Shown: in pieces, positions 27,956 to 36,852 of the stretch
Layout of the letters: each line of letters opens with the position of its first letter
Numbering within the stretch: the first letter of the stretch is position 1
Source: Ancrocorticia sp.
Lineage (GTDB): Bacteria > Actinomycetota > Actinomycetes > Actinomycetales > Actinomycetaceae
NCBI GenBank assembly: GCA_022648165.1
Contig: JALCLX010000007.1
Span: 62,001-126,000 of the forward strand
DNA: 64,000 bases
Direction: 5' to 3'
Position numbers and translations under genes: made by a program
Notes under the pieces: generated by a model
Database searches by the model: none
The model's input: the letters and a program-made list of their open reading frames with translations, nothing else
What the model was told of the DNA's origin: nothing

Positions 27956-28807
27956 TCAGGCCTCTGCAGACGCCCCTACGCGAACACGGACAAAGCCCGT
28001 CACGCGTCCACCAGTTTTCTTCACGACGTCACCCACGGGGACCTTTGGATCGCGGGCATAGCCCTGCTCCAGTAGAACCACAGACTTGTAGAAACCGTTC
28101 ATACGGCCCGCAACGATCTTCGGGACTGCCTTTTCCGGCTTGCCCTCGTTGATCGTGGTTTCCGTAGCGATCCGCTCTTCGGATTCGACAACGTCGGCCG
28201 GGACGTCTTCACGCGTCAGATACTGTGGGTTCATCGCAGCGATATGCACCGCGACGTCGTGCGCTACCGACGTAGCGGCCGCGTCGGTAGCAATCAGTAC
28301 GCCCACCTGTGGCGGCAAGTCAGGGTTCGTCTTGTGCATGTAGGCTTCCACGTGCTCGCCTTCGAGGACGGCGACTGTGGATACCTGCATCTTTTCGCCG
28401 ATGATTGCGATCATGCCATCGATGCGATCTTTGACCGTGCCCTCGCCGAGTTCGGCCACGAGCAACGCCGGAACATCGGCGGCGCCAGAGACCACTGCGG
28501 CCTCCAGAATCTCCTCCGACATTTCGATGAATTTCGCATTCTTCGCAACGAAGTCCGTCTCAGCGTTGACTTCGATCATGACGCCGCGTTGGCCAGTGGC
28601 GGTGTCGCGAATCGCGGCAGCCACAAGGCCGTTAGCAGCAGTGCGTCCTTCGCGCTTCGCAACAGCCTTCAAGCCTTTGACGCGCAGAATTTCTTCGGCC
28701 TGTGCCACGTCACCGTTGGCCTCATCGAGTGCCTTCTTGACGTCCAACATGCCCGCTCCGGTTTTGTCACGCAGAGCCTTCACATCAGCAACAGTGAAAT
28801 TTGCCAT
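27956..28807 (-). CDS. tsf: elongation factor Ts
   Basis: The nucleotide exchange factor for EF-Tu. The 283-residue protein has the UBA-like N-terminus with KALRDKTGAGMLDVKKALDE, and the core signature GVMIEVNAETDFVAKN that contacts EF-Tu. It follows rpsB by 15 bp and ends in a strong terminator, so rpsB-tsf form one unit. Confidence 0.97.
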   Translation of the reverse strand: MANFTVADVKALRDKTGAGMLDVKKALDEANGDVAQAEEILRVKGLKAVAKREGRTAANGLVAAAIRDTATGQRGVMIEVNAETDFVAKNAKFIEMSEEILEAAVVSGAADVPALLVAELGEGTVKDRIDGMIAIIGEKMQVSTVAVLEGEHVEAYMHKTNPDLPPQVGVLIATDAAATSVAHDVAVHIAAMNPQYLTREDVPADVVESEERIATETTINEGKPEKAVPKIVAGRMNGFYKSVVLLEQGYARDPKVPVGDVVKKTGGRVTGFVRVRVGASAEA

Positions 28808-28822
28808 TCGGGAAACTCTCTT

Positions 28823-29707
28823 TCAGGCTTCAGTCTTTTCGGCAGCCGCTTCAGGAGCCTGAGCGGCGGGAGCAACTGGGGCGGGCGCCTCAGCCGGTGC
28901 CTCTTCAGCAGCAGGCGCCTCAGCCGCTTTATCGGCAGAGGTTCCCTTGTCTGCGGCAAGCATCTCGCGCTCCCATTCGGGCATCGGTTCATCCACCGCA
29001 GTGTCGCCGAGCGCACCGCCACGGGCCAGAAGACCTTCGGCAACCGCGTCTGCCACAACCCGCGTCAACAGTGCCACCGAGCCAATTGCGTCGTCGTTAC
29101 CTGGAATCGGGTACTGGACCTCGTCCGGATCGCAGTTCGTGTCCAGAATAGCGACCACAGGGATGTTCAATTTCTTTGCTTCCGCAACGGCCAGGTGCTC
29201 CTTGTTGGTATCAACCACCCAGATCGCCGATGGGATCTTAGTCATATCGCGGATGCCGCCCAGCGTGCGCTGAAGCTTTTCGAGTTCGCGGCGCATCATC
29301 AAGAGTTCCTTCTTGGTGCGGCCGGAACCGGCGACGTCGTCAAAATCAACCTGCTCGAGTTCCTTCAGGCGCTTGATGCGCCCAGAAACAGTTTGGAAGT
29401 TGGTGAGCATACCACCCAACCAGCGTTCGTTGACGTACGGCATCCCCACACGCTCTGCCTGCTCACGGATCGAGCCCTGAGCCTGCTTCTTCGTGCCGAC
29501 AAAGAGGATGGTCCCTCCGTGCGCCACGGTTTCTTTGACGAAATCGTATGTCGTGTTGATATCTTCAACTGTCTTACGAAGATCAATGATGTAGATGGAG
29601 TTGCGATCCGTGAGGATGTAACGCTTCATCTTGGGGTTCCACCTGCGAGTCTGATGCCCGAAGTGGACGCCGGCTTCAAGCAGCTGGCGCATAGTAACGA
29701 CTGCCAT
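28823..29707 (-). CDS. rpsB: 30S ribosomal protein S2
   Basis: A 294-residue S2. [20 protein letters not shown] is the family N-terminus, FVGTKKQAQ and [11 protein letters not shown] follow, and the [25 protein letters not shown] block is intact. The last 55 residues are an Ala/Pro/Glu-rich tail, longer than in E. coli and common in actinobacteria. ATG follows GAAAGGACG. Its leader is long (see the next entries). Confidence 0.97.
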   Translation of the reverse strand: MAVVTMRQLLEAGVHFGHQTRRWNPKMKRYILTDRNSIYIIDLRKTVEDINTTYDFVKETVAHGGTILFVGTKKQAQGSIREQAERVGMPYVNERWLGGMLTNFQTVSGRIKRLKELEQVDFDDVAGSGRTKKELLMMRRELEKLQRTLGGIRDMTKIPSAIWVVDTNKEHLAVAEAKKLNIPVVAILDTNCDPDEVQYPIPGNDDAIGSVALLTRVVADAVAEGLLARGGALGDTAVDEPMPEWEREMLAADKGTSADKAAEAPAAEEAPAEAPAPVAPAAQAPEAAAEKTEA

Positions 29708-29824
29708 GGTCGTCCTTTCTCACGCACGCGGGATTGCGTGCTATCGGTTCGATGCTCCCGGCCGGATTGCCGTTCGCCCTGGTGCCGTGGCCGTTGCCCA
29801 TTCGGATGGGACCGATATTGGCCT

Positions 29825-29843
29825 CCTCCGGAAAACCCGGAGG
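29825..29843 (-). other. GC-rich hairpin in the rpsB leader
   Basis: CCTCCGG and CCGGAGG form a 7-bp stem with a 5-nt loop, 118 nt before the rpsB start. No U tract follows on either strand. In the 316-bp rpsB/M23 intergenic region it is the main structured element and could be part of an autoregulatory leader, but I recognise no named ribosomal-protein leader. Confidence 0.45.
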
Positions 29844-29880
29844 CTGACACGCGAAGTCTGCGCACTAACGCAGCTCAACG

Positions 29881-29886
29881 ATTCTA
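29881..29886 (-). promoter_or_regulatory. candidate -10 element for rpsB
   Basis: Minus-strand TAGAAT, a good TAnnnT match, lies 174 nt before the rpsB ATG. No clear -35 stands 17 nt upstream. A start here would give a leader of about 165 nt including the hairpin at 29825-29843. Confidence 0.35.
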
Positions 29887-29991
29887 CATGGTTCCACACA
29901 CATCCGTGAGATTGCAGGGAAAGCAGGGCGGTGGCATTCGCTACACGGATGCGCCTCGCCGTCCGCGCAATACAACTGTGGATACGTTACC

Positions 29992-30010
29992 CATGTCGTA
30001 ACACGACATG
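29992..30010 (+). promoter_or_regulatory. 7-bp inverted repeat before the M23-like gene
   Basis: CATGTCG-TAACA-CGACATG is a perfect inverted repeat ending 13 nt before the ATG of the peptidase-like gene. A possible -10 (TACGTT, 29983-29988) sits just upstream, so the repeat would overlap the transcription start. It could be an operator or a 5'-end hairpin. Confidence 0.4.
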
Positions 30011-30023
30011 CCAGGATCCCCAT

Positions 30024-30572
30024 ATGATCTTCCGCCAATTCCACACCGCCATCGCATTGCTGCTAGTCGCAGTGCTTCCCGCAGCATCCCCTCCTTCAGC
30101 TGATTCCACCGGCCTTCCATCGGGTGCGTCCGTTTATTCCGGTTCCTCTTCTGAAACGGGAAACTCACAGCAGCCCTCCGGTTTCGTATGGCCTACCGGC
30201 CGCGCCGTGACCGTTGTCCGTGGATTCGACCCTCCCGCGCAACCGTGGCAGGCAGGCCACCGCGGCGTAGACCTTCAGCTCGCCCCAGGTTCGCCAGTGT
30301 ATGCGGCAGGCGATGGGACGGTCATATATGCCGGTCAGATTGCTGGACGGGGAGTTGTGTCAATAGAACACGCAAACGGGCTGCGCACCACATATGAACC
30401 TCTGGAAGTTACAGCAACGCGCGGTCACATCGTCAAGGCTGGCGAACAGATCGGCACTCTTGTACCGGGCCACGCGGCCGATACGCTGCATTGGGGAGCG
30501 AAATTCCCTGACGATACCTACATCAATCCACTCTCATTGCTGGGCTATCCACGTTTCCGGCTGTGGAGCTAG
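30024..30572 (+). CDS. secreted M23/LytM-domain protein, possibly non-catalytic
   Basis: A 182-residue exported protein: signal peptide at about 1-26 (hydrophobic core AIALLLVAVLPAA), a Ser-rich linker, then an M23 domain with H79xxxD83 in GHRGVDL and LHW at 155-157. The usual HxH pair is reduced to one His, and the expected YxHL His is replaced by Pro in TTYEPLEV. It may therefore be a regulator of cell-wall hydrolases rather than a hydrolase. The ATG at 30024 follows AGGA. A homologous M23 gene stands beside rpsB in mycobacteria (Rv2891). Confidence 0.87.
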   Translation: MIFRQFHTAIALLLVAVLPAASPPSADSTGLPSGASVYSGSSSETGNSQQPSGFVWPTGRAVTVVRGFDPPAQPWQAGHRGVDLQLAPGSPVYAAGDGTVIYAGQIAGRGVVSIEHANGLRTTYEPLEVTATRGHIVKAGEQIGTLVPGHAADTLHWGAKFPDDTYINPLSLLGYPRFRLWS

Positions 30573-30674
30573 CGCCCCGGACAGCCGCATCTGTACTGCC
30601 GCGAAGCCCTCCCCCACACTGGCGGCTTATGCGCCTGCACAATCTGCTTGGAAGGCAGAGGCTCTGGTGGTCAA

Positions 30675-31604
30675 TCACGCGCGCGGATGCGCTTGGGCGA
30701 AGGCGCGCTGCAAGCGTTTCGCGCTCACGTGCGTGTAACGCTGCGTGGTAGCCAAGGACGAATGCCCCAAGATCTCCTGTACAGTCCGCAAATCCGAACC
30801 GCCGTCTAAAAGATGCGTGGCAGCGCTGTGTCTCAGATCGTGTGGCGAGATGTCCGGGACCCCTGCTTGTGCGGCGAGTGAGTGCACGATTCCCCGCAGC
30901 GTTCGTGGATTGATTCTCTTTCCATGCGCGCCCAGGAAGAGGGCTTTCGTGGGCTGCGATCCGCGGGCTGCAAGTTGCGCACGTTTTTCCAGGTACACCA
31001 TCAACGCACGGCGAGCCGGCACTCCATATGGGACGATCCGTTCTTTGTTTCCTTTGCCGATCACACGGACGGTCGAATCAGGGCGAAGCGATGGCACGTC
31101 GAGGGCACACAGTTCGGAAATGCGCAAACCAGACGCGTATAGCAGTTCGAGCGCCGCGGAATCGCGGCAGTGGAGAGGGTCCCCGTCTGCCGCCCGCTCA
31201 TGCGCATAATCCATGAGTTGCCGGGCCTGGCCCTGCGTCAACACGTGTGGCAATGCGTTGTTCGCGCGCGGAGCTTTCAAGCGAGCCGCTGCATCCACGC
31301 GCGTCAAACCGGTGCGGTACAGCCACGCACTGAACGATTTGACCGCAGCGGTATGCCGTGCCAAGGATGCTCTGGCCTGCCCTGCTGCGGCCCGCTTGGC
31401 TAACCACGTGCGAATATCCGTGACGTCAAGCTCTGTTAGGTCGATTCCGTCACTTCCGCCGCTTTGCCCTACCGCCGTAACGAAATCAAGTAAGGATTGA
31501 GCCTCCGCCATATACGCTCGCACCGTATTCGGCGAAAGCCCACGGCGCACGGCGAGCTCAACGCCATACCGTTCGAGGATCTGTGCTGCTGATACGCGTG
31601 TCAC
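30675..31604 (-). CDS. xerC: tyrosine recombinase XerC
   Basis: A chromosome dimer-resolution recombinase. With the GTG start at 31604 (309 residues) the catalytic residues are R161 in SGLRISEL, H255-x-x-R258 in HDLRHSAATH, H281 in LGHSSLATTQ and nucleophile Y290 in TQRYTH. The GTG overlaps the dprA stop codon (GTGA), which I prefer to the long extension to 31667. The N-terminal SAM-like core-binding domain is complete. The setting dprA-xerC near rpsB is the normal chromosomal locus, not a phage integrase site. Confidence 0.94.
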   Translation of the reverse strand: MTRVSAAQILERYGVELAVRRGLSPNTVRAYMAEAQSLLDFVTAVGQSGGSDGIDLTELDVTDIRTWLAKRAAAGQARASLARHTAAVKSFSAWLYRTGLTRVDAAARLKAPRANNALPHVLTQGQARQLMDYAHERAADGDPLHCRDSAALELLYASGLRISELCALDVPSLRPDSTVRVIGKGNKERIVPYGVPARRALMVYLEKRAQLAARGSQPTKALFLGAHGKRINPRTLRGIVHSLAAQAGVPDISPHDLRHSAATHLLDGGSDLRTVQEILGHSSLATTQRYTHVSAKRLQRAFAQAHPRA

Positions 31605-32809
31605 AGCTCCAGGGTATCGCGAGCCACTCTCGTCCGCTCGGCCTTGGATGCGCAGGCACGTCGCCACCGGCCATCGTGATTGATCGCTAGCCCCCGCGCC
31701 TGAAGTTTACCGAGCGCTGTATGAAGATCGCGAGGGCCCAGACCCGACGCCCGCACCAACGAATCGAAACTGGCGCTCGCCCGGACCGGCAATGCGTCGT
31801 ACGCCCGCGCCAACAGTGGATTGCGTTGCACCTCATTCCACGGCGTTTCTGGCGCTCCCAGTACAAGTTGCTCGCCGTCCGCATACTGGAGGCCTATCGG
31901 CCCTACCAGTTCCATGGCCTCAGCGGCAGAAGTCACGCATATTGCACCTTCGCGCAGCAGCCGATGGCAGCCCACCGAGCTTGGGGAGGTCACCGGGCCC
32001 GGTACAGCACCGACGCTGCGCCCAATCGTGAGGGCATGACGGGCGGTCGAAAGCGCGCCTGAACGATATGATGCCTCCACGACCACGGTGGCGTTCGCGA
32101 GCGCCGCGATGATGCGGTTGCGCGCCAGGAAACGGTGGCGCAATGGCGAGGAACCTGGTGGACTCTCAGAGACCAACACGCCGCCGGAATCGAGGACGCT
32201 GTGGAACAGGGAGCCGTGAGACACCGGATAAGGCCGGTCAAGGCCGCCGGCGAAAACTACGGAAGTTCTGCCATGGACGGCAAGCGCACCCCGGTGCGCA
32301 GCTGCATCGATTCCAATAGCACCTCCCGAAACGATCGTCACGCCGGCCTCTGACGCTTCAGAAGCGATGGCGCTTGCAATGCGCACACCGTACGTGCTCG
32401 CTGCCCGTGACCCCACGATCGCCAGCGCCGGAACATCGTCCGGCTCCGCATTCTCTCGCGGCCGGCGCAGCGCTTCCAACGTTCCGCGATACCACAAGCC
32501 CAGCGGGGCCGTTTCACCCAAGTACTCGAAGCCAGGCGGCCACATCGGATCTCCTGGCCAGATGAAACCGCCCAAAGATTCGCCTGTGGTGCGATCCTTT
32601 TCGAACTGGGTAGGGTCGAATCTGCCTACCCAGCGCGCCGGATCGATGCCGTGCGCGGCCAGCTCGGCAGTTTCGCCGTGGCTCGCCTGTTCTACCAAGC
32701 GCAGTGCGCCGTGAAAGCCTACGGCTCGCACCAAGCGGTTGGCTGCGCTGTCTTCTCCTTCAGCCAGCCGTGTCCACGCCATTGCGGCCATCTTCTCATC
32801 GTCCACCAT
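31601..32809 (-). CDS. dprA: DNA-processing protein DprA
   Basis: A single-strand DNA-binding Rossmann protein that loads RecA during transformation in competent bacteria and is widely kept in non-competent ones. The 402-residue sequence has the family core GSRAASTYGVRIASAIAS, VSGGAIGIDAAAHRGAL and FLARNRIIAALANATVVVEA, followed by a C-terminal winged-helix region. ATG follows GGGAGGC. It overlaps comM by 14 bp and xerC by 4 bp, so the three are one transcription unit. Confidence 0.95.
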   Translation of the reverse strand: MVDDEKMAAMAWTRLAEGEDSAANRLVRAVGFHGALRLVEQASHGETAELAAHGIDPARWVGRFDPTQFEKDRTTGESLGGFIWPGDPMWPPGFEYLGETAPLGLWYRGTLEALRRPRENAEPDDVPALAIVGSRAASTYGVRIASAIASEASEAGVTIVSGGAIGIDAAAHRGALAVHGRTSVVFAGGLDRPYPVSHGSLFHSVLDSGGVLVSESPPGSSPLRHRFLARNRIIAALANATVVVEASYRSGALSTARHALTIGRSVGAVPGPVTSPSSVGCHRLLREGAICVTSAAEAMELVGPIGLQYADGEQLVLGAPETPWNEVQRNPLLARAYDALPVRASASFDSLVRASGLGPRDLHTALGKLQARGLAINHDGRWRRACASKAERTRVARDTLEL

Positions 32810-34322
32810 AGAAGCCTCCCGTTACGCGGTATGCAAACGCTTGGTAGAAATGGTCCGCATGTGGTTGATCTGCCCCGTCCAGATCGGCAATAGTCAAAGC
32901 AAGGCGGAGTATTTTGTCCACGCCGCGCATGGACACCGAACCTTCGCTCAATGCCTTATCCAGCTCATGCGCCATGCGTGAATCGAGCTCGACGTGGCGG
33001 CGTATCCAGCCACCGGGTGCCTCGCTGTTGGTTTCCCAGTGTTCGTCCGCGTATCGCCTGCGTTGGCGTTCCCGGGCCTCACGTACTCTTCCGGCGACGG
33101 CGATGCTGGTTTCCGCTGGTTGCGCGTGTGCCAATTCGTATTTCGTCAGCCTGTGAAGAACGATGTTCAGATCAAAACGATCGAGGAGGGGCCCGCCGAT
33201 ACGGCGAATGTAGTCACGCCGCTCACGCGACGAACACGTGCACGCCGCAGGATTGTCGAGGTATTTTCCGCAGCGGCACGGATTGGATGCAGCAATCAGC
33301 TGGAAGTGTGCGGGGAAAACAACCACTGCTTTGGCGCGATGGATTTCAACCTTTCTTTCTTCGAGCGGCTGGCGCAATGCCTGGAGCGCACGCGCGGAAA
33401 ACTCGGGAAGCTCATCGAGGAACAACACGCCCCGGTGCGCGCGCGAGATTGCGCCGGGCCGTGGCCAACTTCCTCCTCCTACCAGCGCAGATGTGCTGAC
33501 GTTGTGATGAGGCTGCGACAGTGGCGGCACCGTGGAGAGCTCTCCTTCAAACTCGCCGAGTGCCGATGCGATGGTGGCCACCTCTACGGCCTGCGGCACG
33601 GAGAGCTCTGGGAGGATGCCTGGCACGCGCCGTGCCAGCATGGATTTCCCAACTCCGGGTGATCCGGTCATAAGGAGGTGGTGGCTGCCAGCCGCCGCCA
33701 CTTCTAGCGCCATCCGTGCTTCTTCTTGGCCGCGTATGTCTGCGAGATCCAACTGTTCCGGCTGCGCAGTGCCCGAAATGCGATGCGGCGCTGGCCGTTG
33801 CGGCGGCGGTATGGGTGCGCACTCGATGCCCAGCCAGTGCGCTAATTGGCCTATGTGCCACACTTCGCGAACTTCGATGTGGGCGAGTTCTGCTTCCACT
33901 CGCGCTCCATGTGGCACGACCAGGCTCATATCTTCGCGAGCGCACGCGAGCGCGGCAGGTAGCGTGCCCTTCACGGCACGTACGCTTCCATCGAGCCCAA
34001 GTTCTCCCAGCAGCGCCATCCGCGCAGGCAACGCGAGCGAACTCATCGCGCCCAGAATCGCTGCCGCGATGCCAACATCGAATCCGGTGCCGCTCTTGGG
34101 TGTGTCTGCGGGCGAAAGATTGACGGTGAGCCGCGTGGAAGGGAAGTGAATTCCGGCAGCGGCAAACGCTGCCCTGATTCTTTCACGCGATTCGGACACT
34201 GCAGTATCAGGAAGGCCGACAATGGTGAAGGACGGAAGTCCGTTGAGGAGCGCTGCCTCTATTCTCACGATGTGGCCTTCGATGCCTATCACGGAGACGG
34301 CGTGCGCTATGCCGATATTCAC
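32796..34322 (-). CDS. comM: YifB/ComM family AAA+ ATPase (Mg-chelatase-like)
   Basis: In Gram-negative relatives ComM is a helicase that extends branch migration during transformation. The protein, 508 residues from the GTG at 34322, has the Lon-like N-terminal domain (GLPDTAVSESRERIRAA, NLSPADTPKSGTGFDV), Walker A GSPGVGKS at 220-227, Walker B in GVLFLDELPEF, and a four-Cys zinc-like patch CRCGKYLDNPAACTC. The GTG overlaps the yraN stop (GTGA) with GGAGGGAA ahead, ruling out the longer frame to 34430. Confidence 0.95.
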   Translation of the reverse strand: MNIGIAHAVSVIGIEGHIVRIEAALLNGLPSFTIVGLPDTAVSESRERIRAAFAAAGIHFPSTRLTVNLSPADTPKSGTGFDVGIAAAILGAMSSLALPARMALLGELGLDGSVRAVKGTLPAALACAREDMSLVVPHGARVEAELAHIEVREVWHIGQLAHWLGIECAPIPPPQRPAPHRISGTAQPEQLDLADIRGQEEARMALEVAAAGSHHLLMTGSPGVGKSMLARRVPGILPELSVPQAVEVATIASALGEFEGELSTVPPLSQPHHNVSTSALVGGGSWPRPGAISRAHRGVLFLDELPEFSARALQALRQPLEERKVEIHRAKAVVVFPAHFQLIAASNPCRCGKYLDNPAACTCSSRERRDYIRRIGGPLLDRFDLNIVLHRLTKYELAHAQPAETSIAVAGRVREARERQRRRYADEHWETNSEAPGGWIRRHVELDSRMAHELDKALSEGSVSMRGVDKILRLALTIADLDGADQPHADHFYQAFAYRVTGGFYGGR

Positions 34323-34744
34323 GCGATTCCCTCCACATGGTGGAGATGCCAACCCAGTTCTGAATCGACGGTGATGGCAATGAGATCGATTGCGAGTGCG
34401 GGCGCGTGCTTTCCTGTCTGCTGTATCCATGCGAGGAGCAGATGCCGAAGTCTGCGGAGCTTGGCGTAAGAAATCGATTCGATCGCCCCTATGTGGGAAT
34501 TGGCGCGCCTCGTTTTCACTTCGAAAGCAACAAGCGCATCGCGCGCTGGATCGCGGCCCACGATATCGAGCTCGCCATCACGACATCGCCAATTTGTGGC
34601 CAGAATATCGATTCCGCGAGCGGCTAAGTGGCCTGCGGCAAGCGACTCGCCCCACATTCCCAACGCGCGCCCAGTGGCATCGGCGGGTAGAGCGGGAGGT
34701 TCCCAATGGGGCAGCGGGATGGATTCTTCAGTGCTGAGCATCAT
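34319..34744 (-). CDS. yraN: YraN family (UPF0102) predicted endonuclease
   Basis: A small protein with a restriction-endonuclease-like fold: GELDIVGRDPARDALVAFEVKTR holds the D-x(n)-ExK pattern, and the later AKLRRLRHLLLAWI is family-like. The cellular role is unclear, though it always travels with comM and dprA. At 141 residues it is about 20 longer than usual; the ATG pair at 34744 has no Shine-Dalgarno, so the true start may be the ATG at 34657 (MWGESLAAGHL). Confidence 0.88.
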   Translation of the reverse strand: MMLSTEESIPLPHWEPPALPADATGRALGMWGESLAAGHLAARGIDILATNWRCRDGELDIVGRDPARDALVAFEVKTRRANSHIGAIESISYAKLRRLRHLLLAWIQQTGKHAPALAIDLIAITVDSELGWHLHHVEGIA

Positions 34745-34837
34745 GGCGTCGAGTCTGCATCACTGCGGCGTGCCTTGGCGCCGCTGCTCATCGCCCTGTG
34801 GATAGCTCTCGCGGTGGGGGCCCTGTGGATCAGTTAA
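34706..34837 (+). CDS. candidate 43-residue membrane microprotein opposite yraN
   Basis: An unannotated small frame on the plus strand with a strong ribosome-binding site: GGGAGG, 6 nt, ATG. The product is 43 residues: a polar start (MGQRDGFFSAEHHG), then RRALAPLLIALWIALAVGAL, a single C-terminal hydrophobic helix, ending WIS. A stem-loop follows the TAA immediately. It overlaps the first 39 bp of yraN as annotated, or not at all if yraN starts at 34657. No function is recognisable. Coding status rests only on the ribosome-binding site, the transmembrane character and the hairpin. Confidence 0.45.
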   Translation: MGQRDGFFSAEHHGVESASLRRALAPLLIALWIALAVGALWIS

Positions 34838-34853
34838 CCGGCATTATTGCCGG
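34838..34853. terminator. short stem-loop between the microprotein frame and DUF2469
   Basis: CCGGCA-TTAT-TGCCGG, a 6-bp perfect stem. On the plus strand it directly follows the microprotein stop and is followed by CTTATTC; on the minus strand it lies 38 nt after the DUF2469 stop and is followed by TTAACTG. It could serve either strand weakly. Confidence 0.45.
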
Positions 34854-34891
34854 CTTATTCGCGCCGCTTGTCCCAAGGCATCCGCACGGTG

Positions 34892-35206
34892 TCACTCCGG
34901 GATATCGAGCTCCCGCGTGATGTCTTGTTTGTTGAGCTCTTCCACGTTTACGTCTTTGAATGTCACGATCCTGACAGAACGTACAAAACGGCTGGTGCGG
35001 TAGATATCCCACACCCACGCGTCAGTCAGATTGACTTCAAAGAACACATCTCCACCGCTGGAAGCCCTCACCTTGACGTCCACGTCGTTCGCCAGGTAGA
35101 AACGACGCTCCGTTTCCACCACATAGCGGAAGATTTTGACGACGTCGCGGTATTCACGGTAAAGCGCCAACTCGTGTTCCGCTTCGTAGCTTTCAATGTC
35201 ACTCAT
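34892..35206 (-). CDS. DUF2469 family protein
   Basis: A 104-residue actinobacterial signature protein (Rv2901c type) of unknown function. MSDIESYEAEHELALYREYR is followed by YVVETERRFYLANDVDVKV and the aromatic WVWDIYR segment, all strongly conserved. It is acidic and cytosolic with no membrane segment. The ATG at 35206 follows AAGGAAAG and overlaps the rnhB stop by 4 bp, which decides against the longer frame to 35257. Confidence 0.92.
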   Translation of the reverse strand: MSDIESYEAEHELALYREYRDVVKIFRYVVETERRFYLANDVDVKVRASSGGDVFFEVNLTDAWVWDIYRTSRFVRSVRIVTFKDVNVEELNKQDITRELDIPE

Positions 35207-35952
35207 CTGCGTCTTTCCTTCGGTTCTCGCCCGGGGTTGAGCCCGGGTAGGTGCCATGAGGTGCGGTGCAAGGGAGTCGGTCCGAGCGCGGCAAGCGCCT
35301 CAATGTGCCTCTTAGAGGAATACCCCTTATTGTGTTCCCAATCGTAGCCCGGGTGCAGCCGTGCATAGCGGACCATCATTGCATCGCGTTCCACTTTTGC
35401 AACTACCGATGCTGCCGCGATAACGGCGCATGCGGCGTCCCCTTTCACAACTGTCCGTACAGGAAGGTCCGGGAGCAGATCGCGGTCGAAGAGCCCCGCA
35501 GCATCCCACCAGTTGTGCGTTCCATCCAGCAGTACGCCATCTGGCCGTAGTCCCTTGGCTTCGAGCTGCTGTAATGCGCCGGACGCTGCTTTCCGCAATG
35601 CAGCGATGATTCCGTGCGCGTCAATGTATGCCGGATCTGCGTGGCCCACTGTGACCGCGCGCGGCCAGGCACGGCACGCATCCACGAGCTGTTCACGCGT
35701 ATGGGCCGTCAGCTGTTTAGAATCGCGTAATCCGGCTGGGAAGAGATCCGGCGTCGTCGCATCGATAACCGCAATGCCAACACTTACGGGACCCGCCAGT
35801 GAGCCACGCCCTACTTCGTCAACTCCGGCAAGAAGAGCTCCAGGGCCAGCTACCCTGCAAAGCCGTCCGAGTTCCTCGCGCTCAATACGCCGCGTTGGAT
35901 GGTCCGGTGCGATAGCGGGGCTGTGCCCTGCGCCCTCACTGGCCGTTCTCAC
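35203..35952 (-). CDS. rnhB: ribonuclease HII
   Basis: Removes ribonucleotides from DNA. From the GTG at 35952 the protein has 249 residues with D45-E46 in GVDEVGRGSLAGP, the DSKQLTAHTRE segment, and a later Asp in VVKGDAACAVIAAAS and KVERDAMM. The GTG overlaps the lepB stop (GTGA), so the longer frame to 36030 is not needed. The lepB-rnhB-DUF2469 order is the mycobacterial one. Confidence 0.94.
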   Translation of the reverse strand: MRTASEGAGHSPAIAPDHPTRRIEREELGRLCRVAGPGALLAGVDEVGRGSLAGPVSVGIAVIDATTPDLFPAGLRDSKQLTAHTREQLVDACRAWPRAVTVGHADPAYIDAHGIIAALRKAASGALQQLEAKGLRPDGVLLDGTHNWWDAAGLFDRDLLPDLPVRTVVKGDAACAVIAAASVVAKVERDAMMVRYARLHPGYDWEHNKGYSSKRHIEALAALGPTPLHRTSWHLPGLNPGREPKERRR

Positions 35953-36749
35953 TTCGCATCCACCTCGGCAAATACGCTGGAGACATCCGGCAGCGCACCA
36001 AACCGCGAGAACGGGTAGAACACTCCCCATGCCTTTCCCACGACATTTGCGACAGGCACGAAACCATTACCATCCACCTCCTGGTGATACCGGGAGTCAG
36101 CAGAATCCGAGCGGTTGTCGCCCATCACCCACAAATAACCTTCCGGGACGGTTACGGAAAAAGCGCTCTGCGATGGTTCCATCCCGTCGGCGAGATACGT
36201 TTCGTCAATCGCAACCCCGTTCACAGTGATAGGGGCGCCATTGCCTTCGCAGGCCACAGTATCCCCGCCCACTCCGATCACCCGCTTGACCAGATGCTGC
36301 CCGGTATTCTGCGGAAGGAGGCCCACAAACTGCAGCACGTCAGAGATCGCGCGCCTCACAGTGGAGGAATCTTCGGTTGTCGGATCGAGCCAGCCGCCGG
36401 GATCTAAGAACACGACGACGTCGCCGCGGTGGACGTCACTGCGATCGATACGGGTTACCGCAATACGATCTCCCGGCATCAACGTAGTTTCCATCGATTC
36501 AGATGGAACCCAAAAGGCCTGCACAAGGAAGGTCTTAATAAGTACAGAAATGATAAGTGCTGCGACGATAACACCGAAAAGTTCGCCGAGTGAGCGCAGC
36601 CACGAACCTTTCGGCGCCTGTACTGGCTCCGGTTCTGGAGTATCCGCATCATGCGCGCTCGCGGTGTTCTCCCGATGAGCTGGGACACGCGAAGGAGGAA
36701 ACGACGGCGGCATATGTTCGGGTGATGGCGCGAACTCGTCGTCACTCAT
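35949..36749 (-). CDS. lepB: signal peptidase I
   Basis: Cleaves signal peptides on the outer face of the membrane. With ATG 36749 (behind GGGAGGAG) the protein has 266 residues: a 50-residue Pro-rich cytosolic head, one membrane anchor at about 54-78, the nucleophile S85 in PSESMETTLMPGD, general base K155 in HLVKRVIGVGGD, and the C-terminal box GDNRSDSADSR. All catalytic parts are present. Confidence 0.95.
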   Translation of the reverse strand: MSDDEFAPSPEHMPPSFPPSRVPAHRENTASAHDADTPEPEPVQAPKGSWLRSLGELFGVIVAALIISVLIKTFLVQAFWVPSESMETTLMPGDRIAVTRIDRSDVHRGDVVVFLDPGGWLDPTTEDSSTVRRAISDVLQFVGLLPQNTGQHLVKRVIGVGGDTVACEGNGAPITVNGVAIDETYLADGMEPSQSAFSVTVPEGYLWVMGDNRSDSADSRYHQEVDGNGFVPVANVVGKAWGVFYPFSRFGALPDVSSVFAEVDAK

Positions 36750-36852
36750 CCGAATCTCCTCCCGTCGACCTTCGCATGGTAGCGCATCGGACTGACACAC
36801 TTTCGGTGTAAACCCAGAGCTATACCGAACTGTTATGAAATCGTGTTGTACG

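Noticed and set aside
28244..30001. 585-residue plus-strand open frame
   Set aside because: It lies antisense to tsf and rpsB, which have full family motifs. Long shadow frames are expected in GC-rich sequence with biased third positions.
30675..31604. Phage integrase marking a mobile element
   Set aside because: The tyrosine recombinase sits in the conserved dprA-xerC locus with no attachment sites, tRNA gene or phage genes nearby.
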